A stretch of DNA of 33,011 nucleotides, from the NCBI GenBank assembly GCA_905372135.1, contig CAJPNS010000008.1:1-33011 (forward strand), given 5' to 3'. The notes beneath the pieces are model-generated. The model worked only from the letters and a program-made list of their open reading frames with translations, searched no databases and was not told the origin of the DNA. The position numbers were made by a program, and so were the translations under genes. This stretch comes from Porphyromonadaceae bacterium (GTDB taxonomy: Bacteria; Bacteroidota; Bacteroidia; Bacteroidales; Paludibacteraceae). Within the stretch, counting starts at the first letter, position 1, and each line of letters opens with the position of its first letter. Below, one piece after another: positions 8,506-16,673 of the stretch.

Positions 8506-9786
8506 ATGGATATTAATCAAATACAATCTATCAAACAAAGATTCAATATTATAGGCAATTGTTCGTCGCTCAATAGAGCTATCGATGTGGCTGTGCAAGT
8601 GGCTAATACAGAGTTGTCGGTACTTATAACGGGAGAGAGTGGGGTAGGTAAGGAGTTTTTTCCGCAAATAATACACCAATTTTCTCATCGTAAACATAAT
8701 CCGTATATTGCTGTAAACTGCGGAGCTATCCCTGAGGGTACTATAGATTCGGAGCTTTTTGGACACGAAAAGGGTTCTTTTACCTCTGCTACATCCGATA
8801 GAAAAGGATATTTCGAGGTGGCCGACAGAGGGACTATTTTTCTCGACGAAGTCGGTGAGCTTCCTCTTCAGACACAGGTACGTCTGCTTCGTGTGCTCGA
8901 AGCCGGTGAGTTTATGAGAGTTGGTTCGTCGAAAGTGCAAAAGACCGATGTTCGTGTAGTGGCTGCTACCAATATCGATATTCCATTGGCTATCAGTCAA
9001 GGACGGTTTCGCGAAGATTTATATTATCGACTGAATGCTGTGCCTATCCATATACCGCCACTACGTGAGAGAAAAGAAGATATAACTCTTCTTTTCAGGA
9101 AGTTTGCTGCAGATTTTGCCGAAAAATATAAAATGCCACCGATACGGCTTACCGAAGAGGCTCAAGAAGTACTTACCCAATATTATTGGAAGGGCAATAT
9201 ACGGCAGCTCAAGAATATAACCGAGCAAATATCTGTAATAGAGCAGAATCGAGAAATTGGAGCGGATGTGCTTAAGAAATATCTCCCCGACGATAGCAGC
9301 CAGAATCTCTTACCGATACTGGCAAACGACCGTAATCTATTTGATTCCAAGAGCTTCAGTAACGAACGTGAAATATTGTATCAAGTGCTTTTTGATATGA
9401 AAAAGGATATTACCGACCTCAAAGCTGTGGTAAACAACCTTATGGCAGGTAGAGTAGATGTACCATCGTACGATGATATTGTAGCACAGCCGATAATACC
9501 TCATCGCAAAGAACAAGAGGTAGATACCGTAATCGATATTATTCCCAATACCAAGCATTCGTCTAAGAAGATGCCTCAAATTACGGAAGATAGTCAAATC
9601 GAAGATACTGAGGAATATATAGAAGAGTCGCTATCCATATCCGATGCCGAAAAAGATACTATCGTCAAGGCTCTTACTCGCCACAAAGGAAAACGCAAGT
9701 ATGCTGCCCAAGACTTAAGGATTTCCGAACGAACGCTTTATCGTAAGATAAAAGAGTATGGACTCGAAGACAAGAAGTTTAAATAA
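8506..9786 (+). CDS. Sigma-54-interacting transcriptional activator lacking a receiver domain
   Basis: A bacterial enhancer-binding protein of 426 residues. The AAA+ domain starts almost at the N-terminus: Walker A GESGVGKE at 43-50, Walker B IFLDEVGELP at 111-120, and the arginine-finger segment GRFREDLYYRLN. The C-terminus holds a Fis-type helix-turn-helix (KGKRKYAAQDLRISERTLYRK), separated from the AAA+ domain by an acidic linker. There is no response-regulator or other sensory domain, so activity may be set by expression level or a partner protein. The loop that contacts sigma-54 reads GSFTSA (90-95) instead of the canonical GAFTGA. It is followed after 35 bp by lptE, suggesting a shared transcript with envelope genes. 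Its target promoters are unknown. Confidence 0.92.
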   Translation: MDINQIQSIKQRFNIIGNCSSLNRAIDVAVQVANTELSVLITGESGVGKEFFPQIIHQFSHRKHNPYIAVNCGAIPEGTIDSELFGHEKGSFTSATSDRKGYFEVADRGTIFLDEVGELPLQTQVRLLRVLEAGEFMRVGSSKVQKTDVRVVAATNIDIPLAISQGRFREDLYYRLNAVPIHIPPLRERKEDITLLFRKFAADFAEKYKMPPIRLTEEAQEVLTQYYWKGNIRQLKNITEQISVIEQNREIGADVLKKYLPDDSSQNLLPILANDRNLFDSKSFSNEREILYQVLFDMKKDITDLKAVVNNLMAGRVDVPSYDDIVAQPIIPHRKEQEVDTVIDIIPNTKHSSKKMPQITEDSQIEDTEEYIEESLSISDAEKDTIVKALTRHKGKRKYAAQDLRISERTLYRKIKEYGLEDKKFK

Positions 9787-9821
9787 AGAGCTATAATGAG
9801 ATGATATTCACAGATAAAAAA

Positions 9822-10340
9822 ATGAATGTAAGGTATTTGTGGCTATTTATTGCTGCCTTTTTAAGCTATTTTGCTATTGAGTCTTGTGGGGTATCGTACA
9901 AATTTACCAATGCCAAACTCGATTATTCTATATATAAGACTATCGCTATCGGCGATTTTCCTAATCGTGCCCCTTTGGTTTATCCTCCTTTATATCAAGA
10001 GTTTAACGACAAGTTAAAAGACTCTTATTCTCGCCAGACCCGATTGCGTATCGTACCCCAAAACGGCGACTATAATGTAGAAGGAGCCATAGTGGGATAT
10101 TATCTCCAGCAACTTGCTGTCGGTGCCGATGGGCTTGCTGCAAAGACGAGTCTGGTGATGAACGTACAGGTGCGATTTAATAATACGAAGAATCCGCAAG
10201 AAGATTTTGAGCGTACTTTTACCGCACAGAAAGAGTTTCCGGCCACGACTTCGTTCGAAAACGTGCAAGGACAGCTTGTATCCGAAATGGTCGATGAGAT
10301 TGTAGACCAAATATTTAATGCTACTGTAGCCTCTTGGTAA
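9822..10340 (+). CDS. lptE: LptE family outer-membrane LPS-assembly lipoprotein
   Basis: A predicted lipoprotein of 172 residues matching the Bacteroidetes LptE family, the plug partner of LptD in placing LPS in the outer leaflet. From the ATG at 9822 the protein has a short basic start, a hydrophobic core and a cysteine at 22 followed by GVSYKF, which is the usual start of mature LptE in this phylum. The upstream in-frame ATG at 9801 would add seven polar residues and is less likely. Conserved pieces include IAIGDFPNRAPLVYPPL and the late FTAQKEFPATTSF. It lies between the sigma-54 activator and an unknown gene that starts 4 bp after its stop codon. Confidence 0.87.
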   Translation: MNVRYLWLFIAAFLSYFAIESCGVSYKFTNAKLDYSIYKTIAIGDFPNRAPLVYPPLYQEFNDKLKDSYSRQTRLRIVPQNGDYNVEGAIVGYYLQQLAVGADGLAAKTSLVMNVQVRFNNTKNPQEDFERTFTAQKEFPATTSFENVQGQLVSEMVDEIVDQIFNATVASW

Positions 10341-10344
10341 TTAG

Positions 10345-10905
10345 ATGATTAGCGTTTCGGAACTTAGAGATATCCTTTTGAATAAGAGCGATAATATCGA
10401 CCTTTTTGCTCTCGAGCAAATAGTAGAGAAGTATCCGTATTTCGAGGTGGCGAGGCTGATATATCTTAAGAGGCTTAAACAGGTTGACGATGAGATATTT
10501 GCAAACAAGCTCAGGGCTTCGGCAGCATACTTTTCGAATCGTAAGTTTGCACACTCTTTTGTAAATGACATTGCAGGTAAGTCGGCTTCGGCAGAGATTT
10601 ACGATACGGCGGTAATATCTACCGACTATTTTGCTCTGAAAAGTTCGAATATCTCATCGGATTCACTTCGTGAACTTGCCCAAAAGCTTAAAAAGTCTCG
10701 TATCGAACGGCTTCGGCAGCAGAGCGAAGAGGCTCTTATAGACGCAGATAACGACGAATTTGGTGTAAAAAAACTGATATTGGAGAAGCGTTATGTCGAG
10801 GCACTTCGGATACTGAAAAAAATAAATTTGAATAATTCGAGAAAAAATGCTTACTTTGCACTTCAGATAAAGTATTTGGAGACTATTCTTTACTCTAAGG
10901 AATAA
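10345..10905 (+). CDS. Conserved hypothetical soluble protein between lptE and secG
   Basis: A protein of 186 residues with no signal peptide or membrane segment. It is rich in leucine, lysine and arginine and appears almost all alpha-helical. The start (MISVSELRDILLNKSDNIDLFALEQIVEKYPYF) and the last part (KRYVEALRILKKINLNNS...YFALQIKYLETI) look like helical hairpins of the tetratricopeptide kind, but I cannot place a full TPR. The gene starts 4 bp after lptE, so it is very likely in the same operon. I believe a similar protein sits between lptE and secG in other Bacteroidales, which makes a role tied to envelope biogenesis possible. No function is assigned. Confidence 0.82.
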   Translation: MISVSELRDILLNKSDNIDLFALEQIVEKYPYFEVARLIYLKRLKQVDDEIFANKLRASAAYFSNRKFAHSFVNDIAGKSASAEIYDTAVISTDYFALKSSNISSDSLRELAQKLKKSRIERLRQQSEEALIDADNDEFGVKKLILEKRYVEALRILKKINLNNSRKNAYFALQIKYLETILYSKE

Positions 10906-10981
10906 AGAATTGTTTACTAATTTATTGTGTGTTTAGATACTAGATTTACAAACTTATATATTCAAAAATTCTTTTATTAAA

Positions 10982-11305
10982 ATGATTCAATTTCTGACTA
11001 TACTTATTGTTATATCGGCAATTATCCTCACTTTTGTCGTATTGATTCAGAATTCGAAGGGAGGAGGTCTGGCTGCAGGCTTTTCGTCTGCCAACAATGT
11101 ATTTGGTGTGAAAAAGACGACCGACCGTATCGAAAAACTTACTTGGACGCTTATTGCTATCATTGTAGTTTTAAGTATTTTCTCGGCTCGTATGATTTCG
11201 AGCAGAGCAAATACCGGCAATACTACTTCGCAAGTCGATATCGAACAAGTTCAGACACAACAAGCTGCTGCTCCGGCAGAGCAACCAATACAACCGGCTG
11301 ATTGA
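10982..11305 (+). CDS. secG: Preprotein translocase subunit SecG
   Basis: The small accessory subunit of the SecYEG channel, 107 residues. Two membrane segments are visible (about 3-22 and 53-72). Between them is the conserved cytoplasmic loop LIQNSKGGGLAAGFSS followed by NNVFGVKKTTDRIEKLTW, diagnostic for SecG. The C-terminal tail from about 80 is a low-complexity Q/A/P-rich extension, common in this phylum. It ends the sigma-54 activator-lptE group; a 76-bp gap separates it from the upstream gene. Confidence 0.93.
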   Translation: MIQFLTILIVISAIILTFVVLIQNSKGGGLAAGFSSANNVFGVKKTTDRIEKLTWTLIAIIVVLSIFSARMISSRANTGNTTSQVDIEQVQTQQAAAPAEQPIQPAD

Positions 11306-11571
11306 TATGTGCGGTTATGAACGTTAATTTAATATCATTATAGCGGTAAATATAGCTTAAAAGGCATACCTATAGGAGGTAGGCGTATAGATTTTGTTAA
11401 AAAAGTAGTTTTGCTATGCCGATACATACGTTGGTATCGATGAAAATTCGTACTTTTATCGTCTGTATTTGCTGTAGCGATCAAATTATGAGATTTTCTC
11501 TTTTTTAGAGGGAGGAAATTTCTTGTAAAAAACGATAATATAGAAAATTAGTAATAAAAAAAATTTTATTT
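11306..11571. other. Intergenic region upstream of the susC-like gene
   Basis: An AT-rich gap of 266 bp. No tRNA, convincing hairpin terminator or perfect TAnnTTTG box was seen; the nearest is TACTTTTA at about 11451-11458. The leader of the susCD transcript probably lies here. Confidence 0.4.
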
Positions 11572-14500
11572 ATGCGAAAGTATTCTTTTTTATTAGTGGC
11601 ACTGCTCTTCTTCATCGGAGGAGTAAATGCCGTATTTGGACAAGGACGCTCTATTTCGGGTAAAGTATTAGACAGCGAGTCGGGTACTCCTATTGTGGGA
11701 GCATCCGTAGAGGTTGTCGATGCACAGACCGGTACGTCCACAGATGAAAATGGTAACTTTACAGTAACAATGCCCGAGGGTTTTACAAAGCTGAAGATAG
11801 AAAACACCAGCTACAAGACTCAGGTAGTTGTTGCTCGTGATGGTATGGTTATCCGCTTGGTTACCCAAAGCGAAGTGCTTACAGAAGCAGAAGTTGAAGT
11901 AGCTATGGGTACCAAAAAGGGTAAAGGTTATGTGGGTTCTGCTCAGACAGTGACACAAGAAGTAATCGAAAAGAAAAGCCCTTCGGATGTTACTAAAGCT
12001 CTTAGCGGAGAAGTTGCCGGTATGCAGGTAGTAACCTCTACGGGTCAGCCGGGGCAGGTATCTTCGGTACGAATTAGAGGCGTAGGGTCTCCCAATGCAG
12101 GAAGTGGAGCCTTGTATGTAGTCGATGGTATACCTTACGGTAACGATATATCTTCTATCGACCCCGCCGACATTGTATCTACTACTGTGCTCAAAGATGC
12201 TACTGCTACGTCTATGTATGGTTCGAGAGGTGCCAACGGTGTAATACTTATTACTACTAAAAAAGGTACTGCCGGCTCCGAAGGTAAAATCGAAGTAGAC
12301 ATTACGGCAGGGGCAAACTTCAGATATTTGCCTATGCACGATGTAATTACCGACCCCAAACAATATATGGAGCTATCGTGGGATGGTCTCTACAACTTCT
12401 GGAAAGGAATTGTAAGATATCAACAAATAAATATAACCGACAAACAGTTGATGGACCATGTAAATAGCGTATTGTGGAAGCCTTCGCAGGGAGGTATGGT
12501 ATCGCAATATAATTTGTGGGATACTCCCAATATTATAAGCGAAGATGGTACTTTCAATGACGCAGCTCAGATGAGATATACTCCCGAAAGCTGGTACGAC
12601 AATATGTTCCATACCGGCATCAAGTCTGGTATAGGAGTAAGAATATCTGGAGGTTCTGATAAGACTACATATTACACTTCGGCAAACTTCTTGAACGACG
12701 AAGGTTACTATATACAGTCGAACTTCAAGAGACTTACCACGTTGTCGAATATCGACTATTCGCCTAAAAAATGGCTTACTGCCAACTTCAAAATGCAGTA
12801 TGCTTATAGCACTATGAATAATGTAGGTCAGAGTTCAAGAGATGCAAACAACGGATTCGCGTTCGTTAATAGCATACCGCCTATCTATCCTGTATTCCAA
12901 CACGATAAAGACGGAAATATTATAAAAGACAAGTATCTCGGAGGTAATGCCTACGACTATGGTCAGTATAAAGGTTATGCAAGACCTTTCTATCCGGGCA
13001 TAAACCCGGCAGGGGCTTTGCGTCTCGACAAGAACTATAGCGTACACCACAATCTTGCAGTTTCGAACCTTTTGAAGTTCGAATTTGTAAAAGACCTCGT
13101 ATTCACTGTTACCAACGGATATAGCTTATACTTAGGAGCTTTGTCGGGTATCACCAACATGTATTATGGCGACGGTGAGGGAGTAGGACATGTGAGCTAT
13201 GCAAATAGTCACTATATCGACTTCAATACTCGTCAGCAGTTGACTTACAAGAAGACATTCAAAGATATCCACAACTTTGATATAATGCTCGGTCACGACT
13301 TTAGAAATCAAGAGCAGTCATCCGTTCAGGCAAATAAATCGGAAATGCTTAGAGGCGACGACCTGCAGCTGTCGAACGCTGTAAGAACCGTAGCTACCGG
13401 AGGTTCGAAGACAGACTATCGTTCTGAAAACTATATGGGAGAATTGCGTTACAACTTCGATGAAAAATACTTTGCTATCGTCAATGGTTCGGTATTCGGC
13501 TCTTCTTACTTCGCCCCCGGACACCAGTACGGTACTTTTGCGTCTGCCGGTGCTTCGTGGAACATCCATAAAGAAACATTTATGGCCGATGCAAAAAAAT
13601 GGTTGAGCAACCTTAAAGTAAAAGCAAGTTTCGGTACTTCGGGTAACGACAATATCGGTAACTACAACTACCTCGACTTATACGGAATGTCGAACTTCAA
13701 TGGACATCCGGCTGTGTTGTGGAGCTCTATTGCCGAAAAGTCTCTCACTTGGGAAACATCGTATAAGTTCAATGCCGGAGTAGAATTTGAAATAAAGAAG
13801 GGCAGACTCTACGGAGAGTTTGAGGTGTACAACAACTTAGTGGTAAATAGCCTCGAAACAAGAGAAATAGCTCCTTCGATCGGATATACTTCAGTGCCTA
13901 TCAACGATGGTAAATATAGAAGCTTCGGAGTTGAGTTGTTGCTGAAAGCTCAGGTTATAAAATCGAGAAATTTCGACCTCAATCTTCGTCTTACCGCAGC
14001 TCACCACGATGCTGTATTCGTAGAATTGCCTAAAGAAAGAATCAATGGCAAATGGGTGGAAATGATTATGAACGGTTCGTATGCCAAGGGAGTATCTCGC
14101 GGTGCTATATACACCAAGAAGTACGAAGGCGTAGACCCCGAAACAGGCTGGGGACGTTGGGTTGCATATAAAGACGAAAAAGGTTCGGGTACGGATGCAA
14201 GCTATATACCGGAGCCGTATAAGTATCTGAGAAAAAGGACTGTCAATAAAAATGGAGAAGTTGTCGAACTTCACAAAAATGCTACTCTTACTCAATTCCT
14301 TACCAACGACTATCGTAAAGCAGCGTACGAATATGCCGAAGGAAAATCCAGATATCCCGATATATATGGAGGTTTCGGTATAGATGTATCTACTTACGGA
14401 TTCGATATCTCTATGGCATTCAACTATATAATAGGCGGACACAACTACGACGCTATTTATGCTTCTTTGATGTCCGACAATTCGATGGGATCAAACAACT

Positions 14501-14889
14501 ACCACGTCGATATGTTGCATGCTTGGAGTCGTTTCAGACCCGAAGAAAATAGTACTACCAACGTACCGTTGCTATTGGCAGGGTTCTATGATAGAAAAGA
14601 TGCCGATAATGTTTACTATGCCGACTGGACGGGTACGGGCTCTACGAGATTCCTTACTTCGAATACTGGTTTGCAACTTAGCTCTGTACGTATTGCTTAC
14701 AACTTCCCCAAAAAGATGTTGGAAAAGATACAAATCAAGAGTATGTCGGTATGGGTTATGGGCGATAACCTTATGGTACTATCGGCTCGTAGAGGATACA
14801 ATCCGTTTACATATATGAATGGTGGTAATAGCTCGTCGCAGTATGCTCCGCTATCGACTATTGTGGGCGGTCTCAAATTTTCTTTCTAA
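11572..14889 (+). CDS. SusC/RagA family TonB-linked outer-membrane transporter
   Basis: An outer-membrane active transporter of 1105 residues, typical for SusC. Order: signal peptide (about 1-23), carboxypeptidase-regulatory-like domain (ISGKVLDSESGTPIVGASVEV, about 28-100), a TonB-box region near 100-112, plug domain (SPSDVTKALSGEVAGMQV, LYVVDGIPYG, TVLKDATATSMYGSRGANG, about 130-230), then a long beta-barrel ending in GGLKFSF with a terminal aromatic residue. The SMYGSRGANGVILITTKKG segment is the hallmark of SusC/RagA. The SusD-like gene follows after 41 bp, so the pair forms one uptake system. The substrate may be glycan or peptide; no glycoside hydrolase lies nearby, while a protease gene follows, so peptide uptake is a reasonable but unproved guess. 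Confidence 0.95.
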   Translation: MRKYSFLLVALLFFIGGVNAVFGQGRSISGKVLDSESGTPIVGASVEVVDAQTGTSTDENGNFTVTMPEGFTKLKIENTSYKTQVVVARDGMVIRLVTQSEVLTEAEVEVAMGTKKGKGYVGSAQTVTQEVIEKKSPSDVTKALSGEVAGMQVVTSTGQPGQVSSVRIRGVGSPNAGSGALYVVDGIPYGNDISSIDPADIVSTTVLKDATATSMYGSRGANGVILITTKKGTAGSEGKIEVDITAGANFRYLPMHDVITDPKQYMELSWDGLYNFWKGIVRYQQINITDKQLMDHVNSVLWKPSQGGMVSQYNLWDTPNIISEDGTFNDAAQMRYTPESWYDNMFHTGIKSGIGVRISGGSDKTTYYTSANFLNDEGYYIQSNFKRLTTLSNIDYSPKKWLTANFKMQYAYSTMNNVGQSSRDANNGFAFVNSIPPIYPVFQHDKDGNIIKDKYLGGNAYDYGQYKGYARPFYPGINPAGALRLDKNYSVHHNLAVSNLLKFEFVKDLVFTVTNGYSLYLGALSGITNMYYGDGEGVGHVSYANSHYIDFNTRQQLTYKKTFKDIHNFDIMLGHDFRNQEQSSVQANKSEMLRGDDLQLSNAVRTVATGGSKTDYRSENYMGELRYNFDEKYFAIVNGSVFGSSYFAPGHQYGTFASAGASWNIHKETFMADAKKWLSNLKVKASFGTSGNDNIGNYNYLDLYGMSNFNGHPAVLWSSIAEKSLTWETSYKFNAGVEFEIKKGRLYGEFEVYNNLVVNSLETREIAPSIGYTSVPINDGKYRSFGVELLLKAQVIKSRNFDLNLRLTAAHHDAVFVELPKERINGKWVEMIMNGSYAKGVSRGAIYTKKYEGVDPETGWGRWVAYKDEKGSGTDASYIPEPYKYLRKRTVNKNGEVVELHKNATLTQFLTNDYRKAAYEYAEGKSRYPDIYGGFGIDVSTYGFDISMAFNYIIGGHNYDAIYASLMSDNSMGSNNYHVDMLHAWSRFRPEENSTTNVPLLLAGFYDRKDADNVYYADWTGTGSTRFLTSNTGLQLSSVRIAYNFPKKMLEKIQIKSMSVWVMGDNLMVLSARRGYNPFTYMNGGNSSSQYAPLSTIVGGLKFSF

Positions 14890-14930
14890 TAATTTAATTA
14901 TTAATCATTTAAAAGTAAAAATAGATTTAT

Positions 14931-16469
14931 ATGAAAAAAATATTTTTTGTATTGACGATACTTACTGCTATAGCATTTAGTAGCTGTGCCAATTTATTGG
15001 TATCCACTCCGAATGGAAGCACTGTTTCCGAGGAGCAATTGCAGAATAGTATCAAAGAGCTCGACGCTCGTGTAAACGGTCTGTATTATGCAATGAACGG
15101 ACTTGTAACATACATGGGAGCACAAAAATATATTGATGTATATACCGATGTATTGACTGCCGATGTAGCTATCCCGTCTCCGAATTGGGGCTTCTTTTAT
15201 GCTGCCGAACAGGGTAGAGGCGACGACGAAACATCCGGTTTCAATGGTTTGATATGGGAGTACAACTATGCTCTGATAAGAAATGCCAATCTTCTTATAG
15301 CAAGATGCGATAATATGCTAAACTCTCCCGATGGTATCGACGAAGACGACAAGAATGCTGTAAATAGAGCTCTTGCTCACGCGTATGGAATGAGAGGTTA
15401 TGCATATTATATGCTCACTAACTTCTATACCGATGCCACCAATCTTGATGCTGATATTCTGCCTTATTACAACGAAGAAAACTATAAGGAAGTACAGCGT
15501 CTGTCGAGTTATAATTATATTATACCTCTGGCGATAGCCGACTTGGAAAGAGCTATAGATATGCTTAAAGAGTACGAACCTAAGGTTGCAAACCAGAAGT
15601 CGTATATGAATGCAGATATAGCAAAGATGATTTTGGCTTACCTCCGTATGAATAAGGCTATTATTTTCGACCCATCGGATAGAAACAACGATCTCAGCGA
15701 AGCTCTCAGACTTGTAAGAGAAGTAATAGGAACAGGCGAATATCCTATATTGCCATACAAAGAGGTACTTACCTCAGGTTTCAATTCGGTAGTTAGATCC
15801 GAAAACTGGATCTGGGCAGTAGATGTAGCTACTGAAACTTCGCGTCGTATCAACTCTTTCTGGTCTATCGCAGACATATATACTTACGGATATGCTTCGG
15901 CAGGAGAATATTTCGCTATCGATACCAACTTGTATGGTAGTCTCAGCAGTAAGCTTTCGTCTACCGATATCAGAAAGAAGTGGTGGAACCACCCTACAGA
16001 CAATAATGTAGAAGTCGGTTTCTTCCTTGCTCCTGTAAGAAAGTTTTTCGATCCCAACAGGAAACTCAATTCCGATAAAGCTTGGCTCAACGACCTTGTA
16101 TATATGAGAATCGAAGAGGCTTATCTCTTGGCTGCAGAAGCATCGTTTGCTTTGGGCGACGAGGCTAACGCTAAGGCGTATATCAAGACTTTGGTGGCAA
16201 ATAGAGATATTTCCCCTGCTACTATGACCAAGATAGACGGTCTGAGCGGAACAAACCTCAAAGACTATATCGCTTCAAATTGGCGTATAGAGATGTGGCT
16301 CGAAGGTAAAAACTATATGACTATGAGACGTTTCGGATGGTCGCATACAATAGGAGAAAACCACTCGGCACGTAAGAAATTGGAGATAAAGGCTACCGAC
16401 CTCAAAGCATTTTCTACTCCGTATAGCGAAAAACAGACTAATCCTTACATAGATTTGAAGGAAGAATAG
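14931..16469 (+). CDS. SusD/RagB family nutrient-binding outer-membrane lipoprotein
   Basis: The surface lipoprotein lid of the SusC-SusD complex, 512 residues. A lipoprotein signal is visible with cysteine at 19 (FSSC-ANLL). The N-terminal part carries the helical SusD features (NSIKELDARVNGLYYAMNGL, then ALAHAYGMRGYAYYMLTNFYTDA). The C-terminal part has YMRIEEAYLLAAEASFALGDEANAKAYIKTLVANRD and IASNWRIEMWLEGKNYMTMRRFG, the standard closing motifs of the family. It directly follows the SusC-like gene and is followed by a strong terminator, so the transcription unit is these two genes. The bound nutrient is not deducible. Confidence 0.94.
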   Translation: MKKIFFVLTILTAIAFSSCANLLVSTPNGSTVSEEQLQNSIKELDARVNGLYYAMNGLVTYMGAQKYIDVYTDVLTADVAIPSPNWGFFYAAEQGRGDDETSGFNGLIWEYNYALIRNANLLIARCDNMLNSPDGIDEDDKNAVNRALAHAYGMRGYAYYMLTNFYTDATNLDADILPYYNEENYKEVQRLSSYNYIIPLAIADLERAIDMLKEYEPKVANQKSYMNADIAKMILAYLRMNKAIIFDPSDRNNDLSEALRLVREVIGTGEYPILPYKEVLTSGFNSVVRSENWIWAVDVATETSRRINSFWSIADIYTYGYASAGEYFAIDTNLYGSLSSKLSSTDIRKKWWNHPTDNNVEVGFFLAPVRKFFDPNRKLNSDKAWLNDLVYMRIEEAYLLAAEASFALGDEANAKAYIKTLVANRDISPATMTKIDGLSGTNLKDYIASNWRIEMWLEGKNYMTMRRFGWSHTIGENHSARKKLEIKATDLKAFSTPYSEKQTNPYIDLKEE

Positions 16470-16505
16470 AAATAGTATATATAAGAGTATATAAAATAGT
16501 AGATA

Positions 16506-16540
16506 GAGAGTACTTATTACAGATAAGTGCTCTTTTTTTT
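16506..16540 (+). terminator. Intrinsic terminator after the susCD pair
   Basis: An 11-bp stem (16507-16517 with 16523-16533, one G-U pair) closes a 5-nt loop and runs into eight T residues at 16533-16540. It lies 37 bp after the SusD stop codon. Confidence 0.88.
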
Positions 16541-16598
16541 GTCTATATTTTTTATCGGATAGCACAAAAATATTGGTTCGGTTTCGAAAAAAAATTTC

Positions 16599-16606
16599 TA
16601 ACTTTG
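16599..16606 (+). promoter_or_regulatory. -7 promoter box for the M6 protease gene
   Basis: The plus strand reads TAACTTTG followed by C. It lies 67 bases before the ATG at 16674 and just after the susCD terminator, so the protease has its own transcript. Confidence 0.65.
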
Positions 16607-16673
16607 CAAAACGCATATATAGCGATACTATTTGAAGAACATTAGAGGTAAAAACTAAAAAAATTTTTTATAT

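Noticed and set aside
11340..11400. Weak hairpin around the AGGAGGTAGG segment after secG
   Set aside because: The stem has mismatches and no following T run; the AGGAGG word is not placed before any start codon.
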